In this document: positions 1 to 5,110 of the stretch, piece after piece
Position numbering within the stretch: position 1 is the first letter of the stretch
Layout of the letters: the number at the start of each line of letters is the position of its first letter
Origin: an uncultured bacterium
GTDB taxonomy: Bacteria; Actinomycetota; Coriobacteriia; Coriobacteriales; Coriobacteriaceae
DNA: 5,110 nt
Reading direction: 5' to 3'
NCBI GenBank assembly: GCA_905215835.1
Contig: CAJMRR010000141.1
Span: forward strand, 1-5,110
The notes under the pieces: model-generated
The model's input: only the letters and a program-made list of their open reading frames with translations
What the model was told of the DNA's origin: nothing
Databases searched by the model: none
Program-made: the position numbers and the translations under genes

Positions 1-1
1 C

Positions 2-1666
2 ATTATGGCGTACGTCTGCCAATCAGCCGATGGCGACCTCGACTCACTTGGCATTCGGTGGCGCAGCGTCAACCGCCCCGACTTTACGACGGCCTCGCGC
101 GAGTGTGCTCGTCGCCTCTGCCCGTTTTTCCCTGATAAATGCTTGGTCCACGGCGCTCGCCGTCGTGCGGCGCATGCCGATGTGGTGGTCACCAACCATT
201 CCCTGCTGTTCCGTAACGTCGCGGCCGAGGGCAGGATTTTGCCTCCGATTCGTCATTGGGTAATCGACGAGGCCCATTCCATCGAGCGCGAGGCGCGCCG
301 TCAGTGGGCGCGCGTGGTGTCGGCGGACGAATCACGCGTTCTGTTTGAGCGCCTGGGTGGCTCGAGCACCGGTGCGCTAAGCCAGGTCTCCCGTGATTTG
401 GCAACCTCTGAGGGCTCTACACTCTATCTGGGCCTTACTGCCAAGGCGACGTCGACGGTTGCGCGCGCGAGCATGGCAATCGCCGACGTGTTCGATGGCG
501 TTCGCGAGCTCGGCCGCCGTGCCCGTGGGGGTTATGACAATGCCAATCTATGGATTGGCCCCGAGTTGCGCGAATCTGACGACTGGCATGATTTCTTACA
601 GTCGGCCTACACTGCCATCGACGCATTGGAACAAGCTGACAAGAGCGTCGATGCGCTGGTGCAAGCCGTCGCCGCCGACAAGCCCGAGGTTGTTGTCGAC
701 CTGGGTGATATCTCGCGCCGCCTGCACGAGCTGGCCGAGAACCTCAAACTCATCATTGATGGCACCGATGAACACTACGTGTATTCGCTGCAGGTCAATC
801 GCAGGTTGCGTGCCGGCGGAGAGTCAATGACCGCAGAGCGCATCGACATTGGCGAGGCCTTGGCAACCGAGTGGCTGCCCGAGGTTCACACGGCTATCTT
901 TGCCTCGGCGACCATGACGGTGTCCAAAAGCTTTGAACACTTTAACCACGCGGTCGGCCTCGATCGCATCGGTGCTTCAACATCCTCATCGTTGCACTTG
1001 GACTCGAGCTACGACTTCGATTCGAACATGGCTGTAGTCGTTGCGGGCGATATCCCCGATCCGCGCGATCGTGAGAGCTATCTTACGGCGCTCGAGCGCG
1101 TGCTGGTCGACGCCCATCTTGCCATGGGCGGATCGGTGCTCACGCTGTTCACCAATCGGCGCGACATGGAAGACCTGTACGCCCGCGTTGAGCCCAAGAT
1201 GGCCCGTGCGGGTCTGGAGCTCAACTGCCAGCAGCGCAACTCATCTCCTCGTCGCCTGCGCGACCGGTTTATCAACGAGCCGACCTCGTCGCTTTTTGCT
1301 CTTAAGGCCTTCTGGGAGGGATTCGACGCCAGCGGCGAGACGCTGCGCTGCGTCATCATTCCCAAGCTGCCGTTCTCGAGTCCCACGGACCCGCTCTCGT
1401 GCGAGCGCAACCTGCGCGAAGACCGCGCTTGGGCGCGCTATTCGCTGCCCGAGGCGGTGCTCGAGGTCAAGCAGGCGGCCGGCCGCCTTATCCGCTCGTC
1501 GACCGATTGCGGCGTGCTGATTCTGGCCGACCCGCGCCTGGTGACGAAGGGCTACGGAAAGAAGTTCTTAACGTCGCTGCCCACGAGCTCCTACCAGCGC
1601 ATCGAATCGGCGCAGATCGGGCACTATCTGCAACTGTGGCGTGCACGCCACGAGCGGCGGCGCTAA
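2..1666 (+). CDS. dinG: DinG/YoaA-family Fe-S DNA helicase, C-terminal part (5' end outside window)
   Basis: ATP-dependent superfamily 2 helicase of the XPD/DinG group, which unwinds damaged or structured DNA (5'-3' in characterised members). The frame is open to the left edge and Walker A is missing, so the ATG at base 5 is almost certainly internal. Numbering from that Met: four cysteines able to hold a 4Fe-4S cluster (C5, C34, C39, C46, the last three in CARRLCPFFPDKC); VVVTNHSLL at 60-68; the DEAH box at 88-91 (VIDEAH); SATM at 301-304 (motif III); GSVLTLFTN around 378 (motif IV); FWEGFDASGE from 436, followed by the family's KLPF and DPL (motif V); QAAGRLIRS at 490-498 (motif VI, arginine finger). 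Residues about 100-290 fit the arch region. The protein ends in a short basic tail. The stop overlaps that of the convergent WYL gene. Family assignment is firm; DinG versus YoaA or another paralogue is not settled. Confidence 0.88.
   Translation: MMAYVCQSADGDLDSLGIRWRSVNRPDFTTASRECARRLCPFFPDKCLVHGARRRAAHADVVVTNHSLLFRNVAAEGRILPPIRHWVIDEAHSIEREARRQWARVVSADESRVLFERLGGSSTGALSQVSRDLATSEGSTLYLGLTAKATSTVARASMAIADVFDGVRELGRRARGGYDNANLWIGPELRESDDWHDFLQSAYTAIDALEQADKSVDALVQAVAADKPEVVVDLGDISRRLHELAENLKLIIDGTDEHYVYSLQVNRRLRAGGESMTAERIDIGEALATEWLPEVHTAIFASATMTVSKSFEHFNHAVGLDRIGASTSSSLHLDSSYDFDSNMAVVVAGDIPDPRDRESYLTALERVLVDAHLAMGGSVLTLFTNRRDMEDLYARVEPKMARAGLELNCQQRNSSPRRLRDRFINEPTSSLFALKAFWEGFDASGETLRCVIIPKLPFSSPTDPLSCERNLREDRAWARYSLPEAVLEVKQAAGRLIRSSTDCGVLILADPRLVTKGYGKKFLTSLPTSSYQRIESAQIGHYLQLWRARHERRR
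1636..1651. repeat. Perfect 16-bp palindrome at the convergent gene junction
   Basis: GTGGCGTGCACGCCAC is its own reverse complement. As RNA it can form a 6-bp GC-rich stem with a UGCA loop in transcripts from either strand. It sits inside the last codons of the helicase gene, 12 nt before its stop codon, and just beyond the stop of the minus-strand PafC-like gene. No U-tract follows on either side, so it is not a standard intrinsic terminator. It could act as a bidirectional pause or 3'-end stabilising hairpin, or be chance in GC-rich coding sequence. Confidence 0.5.
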
Positions 1667-2580
1667 AGCGGACAGACGAGGGTTTTTGCCATATCGCACA
1701 GACGCTTTGACAGGGCGGGGTCATCCAAGATGCGGATGGCTCCGCCCGCTGCGATTATCTGGCTCAGTAGCCAACGCTCGGAGCCGTAATGCACGGTTAC
1801 CGTTGCCATGTCTGCCCCGCTGCGCTCGATTAGGGTGATGCCGGCCCAGTCCAGATACTCCGCCATATCGAATGGCATCAAGAGCTTTGCGCTACGCTGC
1901 GTCCGAGCAAGGGAATCGTGGAGGGATGTGACGTCCGGTGCATGAGGCACGACGGAGTCTTCCGTCAAGGCGAGTCCCTCGATTTTATCCATGCGATAGG
2001 TGCGCTGCTCATCGACCGCGATGTCCCAGGCAATCAGGTATGTTTGGTCGCCGTTTGCCGTAATGCGCAAGGGGTCGACCAGACGCTCACGTGGCCGTGC
2101 ATCGTCCATCGAGCGATACGAGATGCGGCAGCGAACGCCGTCCTGAATGGCGCAGCTCAGCTGCTGCCAGTGCGACCCGTGGTTGACGGTGTCAAAGACG
2201 CGCTGGTTATAGCCGAGCTCTTCGGGTAGAAGAGCATGTCGAATCCGAGCCGCCGCCTGGGGCTCGATCCCCAACGATTCAAGTTCATGGTTGAGCACAG
2301 CGCCCTCGGCGGCACTCAGGCGCAGCGGTAGCACACGACCGGCGTCACCGGTGAGGACCACACGCTCGCCGCGGCATTCGCAGATGATGCGCGCGCCCGA
2401 TTCTCGGTCCGCGAGCGTCGAGACGATCTCGAGAATCTCGTCGAGCGACACCCCCGTGATGTCAAAGCGACTGCAAATCTCGGTTCGTGTCATGCCGCTC
2501 TCGCCGGCGGCGTAGAGGGCTTCCATGATGTCGATGGCGCGCGAGAGTCTCTGCTCGCTGGTGAGTTTACGCACGGGCAT
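1663..2580 (-). CDS. pafC: WYL-domain transcriptional regulator, PafC-like
   Basis: Probable DNA-binding regulator, second gene of a WYL pair. At 305 aa it matches the usual PafC size (a little over 300). A degenerate winged helix-turn-helix occupies about residues 10-75 (RLSRAIDIMEALYAAG, TRTEICSRFDI). The PafC-type PLRLSAAEGAVL linker is at 85-96. The WYL domain spans about 135-205, with T180-Y181-L182 at the WYL triad and RTYRMDKI at 193-200. A WCX-type C-terminal domain covers about 230-303 (W270-L271, then AAGGAIRILDDPAL). WYL domains sense ligands, in PafBC probably single-stranded DNA. The start overlaps the upstream PafB-like gene by 14 nt, so translation is probably coupled; AAGGA lies about 12 nt before the ATG, rather far. 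The stop TAG lies within the helicase stop region. WYL family is clear; PafC orthology is inferred from size, order and pairing. Confidence 0.8.
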   Translation of the reverse strand: MPVRKLTSEQRLSRAIDIMEALYAAGESGMTRTEICSRFDITGVSLDEILEIVSTLADRESGARIICECRGERVVLTGDAGRVLPLRLSAAEGAVLNHELESLGIEPQAAARIRHALLPEELGYNQRVFDTVNHGSHWQQLSCAIQDGVRCRISYRSMDDARPRERLVDPLRITANGDQTYLIAWDIAVDEQRTYRMDKIEGLALTEDSVVPHAPDVTSLHDSLARTQRSAKLLMPFDMAEYLDWAGITLIERSGADMATVTVHYGSERWLLSQIIAAGGAIRILDDPALSKRLCDMAKTLVCPL

Positions 2581-3589
2581 ACTCGTGCACCGTCCTTTCG
2601 ATGAGGTGGTTCCACGCCTGCTTGAGCGATTTGGGGGCCATGGGCCTCATGCCGTCCATGGCGTGGGCCATGCAAAATGAGGCGGCGGCTTCAAGATCGC
2701 GCACGTCAACGGTCCAGGTCCATCCCACATCGGTGTGTGCGAGCTCACCTCGCCCGCGCGTGAGGCCGTTGATCATATCGATCTGCGTCTGAGGGGCGAA
2801 CGAGAACGTGGCTGCAACGGGCGGTCGGTCGGCAAAATCGAATTCAAAGAACAGATAGTCGTTGAGATTGAAGTTCGCGGGGATGACGTAGGCCTTCGAA
2901 GGACGCCAAGCGCGTACGATACGGTCGCAGCGGAATGTCCTGATGTCGTCGGTGACGTTGTCGAGGCCACAGAAGTACGCCACGCCCTCGCGCTCGAACA
3001 TGCCGTAGACGCAGACGGTACGTTCTTTCTGCTCGCCGCGTCCGTTCTGATATAAAAATCGCAGCGCACAACGCTCGGCAAAGGCGCTCCAAACCGCATC
3101 GACGGTGGGAGAGCGGCTGATCGGCGCCTCGTCTACCGTCGTCCTGCCGGTGAGATAGGCAATCTTGGAGCGAATATCGGCAAGCGGTGCGGCAAAAGTG
3201 GATGAGCCGGCCGCTAGTGTCTGGTCGATGGCGTTGAGCAGGATATCGGCGTCGTCTGCGGTAATGAGGCCGCCTGCCGCAAACGTGTGCTCGCGGTCGA
3301 TTGTCCACGAGCTTTCCTCGGTCTCCTGCGCGCCGGTGGGGCGAACCTCCTTGATTAAGATGCCACGCTCGAGCAGTTTGTCACGATCGCGCCGAAACTT
3401 GCGCTTATCCGAGTCGATGTTGCCCGAGCCATATCCCAGGTCAGAATCCAAGACGATCTGCTCGGTCGTCAGCGGTTCGGGGGAGCTATTGAGCACAAAG
3501 AAAAGATTGAGGATGCGCTGAGCCGTTTTATCGAAACTGGGCTCCGAATTCCCCTTTTTAATTGTCGCGGTCGCGTCGCTTGCCGTCAT
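2567..3589 (-). CDS. pafB: WYL-domain transcriptional regulator, PafB-like
   Basis: Probable DNA-binding regulator, first gene of the WYL pair, 340 aa (PafB is usually about 330). The N-terminal winged helix-turn-helix (about residues 20-100) has the PafB pattern: KTAQRILNLFFVLNSSPEPLTTEQI, a Tyr-containing loop, then RKFRRDRDKLLERGI at 63-77. The WYL domain is at about 163-233, with A204-Y205-F206 where W-Y-L is usual and RTFRCDRI at 217-224. A WCX-type domain follows at about 257-335. In mycobacteria PafB and PafC act as a heterodimer activating LexA-independent DNA-damage genes. The ATG is supported by GAGGA (3594-3598) four bases upstream and by the start of the conserved helix-turn-helix shortly after. 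It overlaps the next gene by 14 nt. No Pup-proteasome gene (pafA) is in the window, unlike the mycobacterial locus. The WYL call is firm; PafB identity is likely. Confidence 0.82.
   Translation of the reverse strand: MTASDATATIKKGNSEPSFDKTAQRILNLFFVLNSSPEPLTTEQIVLDSDLGYGSGNIDSDKRKFRRDRDKLLERGILIKEVRPTGAQETEESSWTIDREHTFAAGGLITADDADILLNAIDQTLAAGSSTFAAPLADIRSKIAYLTGRTTVDEAPISRSPTVDAVWSAFAERCALRFLYQNGRGEQKERTVCVYGMFEREGVAYFCGLDNVTDDIRTFRCDRIVRAWRPSKAYVIPANFNLNDYLFFEFDFADRPPVAATFSFAPQTQIDMINGLTRGRGELAHTDVGWTWTVDVRDLEAAASFCMAHAMDGMRPMAPKSLKQAWNHLIERTVHEYARA
2593..2596 (-). promoter_or_regulatory. Weak or distant Shine-Dalgarno for the PafC-like gene
   Basis: On the minus strand AGGA (inside GAAAGGA) precedes the ATG at 2580 by 12 bases. 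That is longer than the usual 5-9, and it lies within the end of the PafB-like gene. The long spacing and the overlap suggest that initiation depends on ribosomes finishing the upstream gene. Confidence 0.4.
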
Positions 3590-3593
3590 AGAG

Positions 3594-3598
3594 TCCTC
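3594..3598 (-). promoter_or_regulatory. Shine-Dalgarno of the PafB-like gene
   Basis: GAGGA on the minus strand lies four bases before the ATG at 3589. It supports this start over internal alternatives. Confidence 0.65.
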
Positions 3599-3648
3599 GC
3601 ATGAGAAGGTGGTTTGCTGCCATGATTTTAGTCCGATATGGAGATTAG

Positions 3649-3677
3649 GCTATATCCTTGTCCGCTCGGGGCGTTAA
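3649..3677 (-). promoter_or_regulatory. Candidate sigma-70-type promoter for the pafBC-like operon
   Basis: On the minus strand TTAACG (plus-strand 3672-3677; 4 of 6 to TTGACA) is followed after exactly 17 bases by TATAGC (3649-3654; 4 of 6 to TATAAT). Transcription would start near 3642, giving a leader of about 50 nt before the ATG. The match is modest but the spacing is ideal. Its -35 overlaps the -10 of the plus-strand RecA-NDp-like element, so the two promoters would compete for the same DNA. Confidence 0.4.
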
Positions 3678-3680
3678 GAT
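3658..3680 (+). promoter_or_regulatory. RecA-NDp-like (PafBC-type) promoter element
   Basis: TTGTCCGCT at 3658-3666, eight bases, then TAAGAT at 3675-3680. The mycobacterial PafBC-dependent consensus is TTGTCRGTG-N8-TANNNT. Here TTGTC and the following G are kept (6 of 9), the spacer is exactly 8, and the -10 fits TANNNT. There is no sigma-70 -35 at normal spacing from this -10, as expected for a promoter that needs PafBC. It points toward the M28-like gene and would leave a leader of about 100 nt. Supported by pattern match and by the adjacent pafBC-like genes; function in this organism is inferred. Confidence 0.42.
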
Positions 3681-3713
3681 GGCCCGAATTCGGTCGTTTG
3701 CGCTCGCTCGGGG
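3663..3713. repeat. Two direct copies of CGCTCGGGG, 42 bp apart
   Basis: Identical 9-mers occur at 3663-3671 and 3705-3713. The 42-bp offset equals about four helical turns, so both copies face the same side of the DNA. Each is followed within 0-3 bases by a -10-like hexamer (TAAGAT at 3675, TATACT at 3714). They may be paired operator sites or traces of a duplicated promoter. Confidence 0.4.
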
Positions 3714-3719
3714 TATACT
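3714..3719 (+). promoter_or_regulatory. Second candidate -10 (TATACT) for the M28-like gene
   Basis: TATACT matches TATAAT at 5 of 6. No TTGACA-like -35 is present at 16-18 bases upstream (the region reads CGGTCG). Transcription from here would start near 3726 and give a leader of about 60 nt. Without a -35, use would probably need an activator, or the match is chance. Confidence 0.3.
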
Positions 3720-3778
3720 TTCGACTATATACGGTTCTAATGTGCATGCATTGGGCCTATTTGTCGGATTATGGATGT

Positions 3779-3782
3779 GGAG
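3779..3782 (+). promoter_or_regulatory. Shine-Dalgarno of the M28-like gene
   Basis: GGAG lies five bases before the ATG at 3788. It decides this start over the nearby ATG at 3771, which is in another frame. Confidence 0.65.
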
Positions 3783-3787
3783 CGCAC

Positions 3788-5110
3788 ATGGCGAACACCC
3801 AGAACTATATTAACCACCTGCTGCAGAACACCGGCATTACGCCGGCATGCAGCGAAGAAGAGCGCTTGGCTGCCGAGGATATCGCTCAGATCTTCCGCAA
3901 CCACGGCTTTGACCCCGAGGTTCAGGAGTTCAATGCCCCGGCGCCCAGTAGGTTGGCATTTGCCGTTACCGGTATTCTTGCGTTTGCCGGCGCCCTGTTG
4001 ATGGGCATCGGCGGCGGTATCGGCTTGGTCGGCACCTTGCTGGCCATTGTCGGTGCCGTGCTCTACGTGCTCGAGCGCACAGGGCATCCCGTGGTTTCGC
4101 GCCTGGGCAAGACGGGCGTGAGCCAAAATGTCATCGCCTACCACAAGGCCTCGGGCCCGCTCGCGTCTCCGCGCAACCGCCCGGTGGTCGTTGTCGCACA
4201 CTACGACTCTCCCCGTGCTGAGCTGCTCGCCCGCGAGCCCTATGCTTCGTATCGTGCGCTCATCGCCAAGCTGTTGCCCGTTGCCACGGTTGCCCCCGCT
4301 GCCGTTGCCATCCTGCGCATCCTGCCGCTCCCCGGCGCGCTCAAGGTTCTGCTGTGGATTGTCGCGATCCTCGCTTCCCTCGTTGCGCTTGCCAACGCGG
4401 CAAACATCATCTCTAACCGCCACATTCTTCCCTATACGTCCGGCGCGGTGTGCAACAAGTCTTCTGTCGCCGCTATGCTCGGCGTTATGGACAACGTTGC
4501 TCCCTTCCAGGGCGAAAACGAGTTTCCCGACGATGTTCCGTTCGATACCTATTTTGGGGAGCAAAAGCGTCGTGCCGAGGAAATGGCGCGCGCAGCGGCG
4601 GAGTATGCCGCGGCCCAGCAGCAAAACGACTACGGCAACACCATCGAGTATGAAGAGCCTACCTACGCCGAGGACGAGTTCGGTCAGCCGATTGCTCCCG
4701 ACGCTCAGACCGAGCCCGAACAGGGTGAGGCTTTCGACGAGCAGATCGAGGGCTTTGAGGGTGCGTCTGCCGACGAGACGCTGATTGGCGCCATCGTGCC
4801 CGAGGATCAGAATCAGGCTGCCCAGGCCGAAGAGTTCAATGACGAGGTTTCCGCTGCCGAGCCGGTGGAGGAGCCTGTCGCGGCCGAGCCCGAGCCCAAG
4901 CTCTATCGCAATGCCGCCGGCAACATCCGCTTTGGTTCGGATGCCATCCGTGCGCTCGGAATGCTTCCCGAGTCCTGCACGCTCGATTACGAGGAGGGCG
5001 AGGAGCCGACGTTTGAGCCCGAGCCTGCCCCCGTCGTGACTGCACCTGCGCCCGCTGTCACCGTGGATGATGAGTCTGCCGCGGTTGCCGCTGCCGTTGC
5101 CGAGCCCGAG
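3788..5110 (+). CDS. Membrane-embedded M28-family metallopeptidase-like protein (3' end outside window)
   Basis: Open for 441 codons to the right edge with no stop. Residues about 1-50 resemble the M28 N-terminal helix region (CSEEERLAAEDIAQIFRNHG, then VQEFNAP). Two hydrophobic helices follow (about 56-76 and 79-96). VVVVAHYDSP at about 133-142 is the M28 metal-binding HxD motif (H138, D140). Two more hydrophobic helices (about 158-178 and 184-206) separate it from SGAVCNKSSVAAML (from 218). That segment aligns with the family's GAxDNxSG motif, but C222 stands where the zinc-bridging Asp is expected. Residues 258-280 form an Ala/Glu/Gln-rich likely coiled coil, and about 281-441 is acidic and Pro/Ala-rich. 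The remaining zinc ligands would lie beyond the window. Family members are zinc exopeptidases; whether this one is active is open. Start chosen from GGAG five bases upstream. Membrane location is likely. Confidence 0.72.
   Translation, partial: MANTQNYINHLLQNTGITPACSEEERLAAEDIAQIFRNHGFDPEVQEFNAPAPSRLAFAVTGILAFAGALLMGIGGGIGLVGTLLAIVGAVLYVLERTGHPVVSRLGKTGVSQNVIAYHKASGPLASPRNRPVVVVAHYDSPRAELLAREPYASYRALIAKLLPVATVAPAAVAILRILPLPGALKVLLWIVAILASLVALANAANIISNRHILPYTSGAVCNKSSVAAMLGVMDNVAPFQGENEFPDDVPFDTYFGEQKRRAEEMARAAAEYAAAQQQNDYGNTIEYEEPTYAEDEFGQPIAPDAQTEPEQGEAFDEQIEGFEGASADETLIGAIVPEDQNQAAQAEEFNDEVSAAEPVEEPVAAEPEPKLYRNAAGNIRFGSDAIRALGMLPESCTLDYEEGEEPTFEPEPAPVVTAPAPAVTVDDESAAVAAAVAEPE

Noticed and set aside
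694..702. TTGTCGACC as another RecA-NDp-like half-site
   Set aside because: Inside the helicase coding sequence and not followed by TANNNT at eight bases.
1041..1520. 159-codon plus-strand open frame inside the helicase gene
   Set aside because: It overlaps helicase motifs IV-VI in another frame; its Arg/Ser/Ala-rich composition is typical of a GC-rich shadow.
3558..3623. Short minus-strand upstream ORF overlapping the start of the PafB-like gene
   Set aside because: No ribosome binding site before its ATG, and its continuation is a shadow of the PafB-like reading frame.
3601..3648. 15-codon plus-strand ORF in the divergent region (MRRWFAAMILVRYGD)
   Set aside because: No Shine-Dalgarno and no sign of a leader-peptide attenuator after it; it lies upstream of both plus-strand promoter candidates.
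3666..3687. TCGGG / CCCGA inverted repeat
   Set aside because: Five-bp arms with a 12-bp spacer, no extension and no U-tract; not a convincing terminator or operator.
3713..3732. GTATA / TATAC inverted repeat
   Set aside because: Arms of only 5 bp in AT-rich sequence with a 10-bp spacer; too weak to call an operator.
3590..3787. LexA (SOS) box
   Set aside because: Looked for GAAC-N4-GTTC type sites in the divergent region on both strands and found none.
3737..4624. Long 295-codon open frame on the minus strand
   Set aside because: It is antisense to the M28-like gene. Its translation is a Gly/Arg/Asn-rich jumble with no domain, and it is explained by the GC-rich codon pattern of the real plus-strand gene, which has a Shine-Dalgarno, membrane helices and family motifs.
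4128..4784. 218-codon plus-strand open frame
   Set aside because: Out-of-frame shadow of the M28-like gene; Ser/Arg/Pro-rich with no recognisable fold.

Overview
The window is high-GC (about 60% by eye) and gene-dense. Tandem WYL-domain regulators of the PafB/PafC type point to Actinomycetota. The general style suggests a gut-type Coriobacteriia such as Collinsella, but that is an impression and not a proof. No RNA genes, mobile elements, CRISPR arrays or phage genes are visible.

Layout. (1) Bases 2-1666, plus strand: the C-terminal three quarters or so of a DinG/XPD-type Fe-S superfamily 2 helicase, cut by the left edge. (2) Bases 1663-3589, minus strand: a two-gene operon with a 14-nt overlap. 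It is transcribed right to left and encodes a PafB-like protein (340 aa) and then a PafC-like protein (305 aa). The operon meets the helicase tail to tail, with the two stop codons physically overlapping. (3) Bases 3590-3787: a 198-bp divergent regulatory region. (4) Bases 3788 to the right edge, plus strand: the first 441 residues of a multi-pass membrane protein that looks like an unusual M28-family metallopeptidase. It has a Cys where the bridging Asp is expected and a long acidic low-complexity segment.

How the parts may relate. In mycobacteria PafBC is a heterodimeric activator of the LexA-independent DNA-damage response. It acts at promoters of the form TTGTCRGTG-N8-TANNNT (the RecA-NDp type). 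The divergent region here carries TTGTCCGCT, exactly eight bases, then TAAGAT, reading toward the M28-like gene and overlapping a candidate promoter for the pafBC-like operon. With a DNA-repair-type helicase on the other side, the window may be a small damage-response neighbourhood in which the WYL pair regulates its own operon and the divergent membrane protein. That link is inference. The motif is imperfect (6 of 9 positions in the upstream half, both TA and T of the downstream half, exact spacing).
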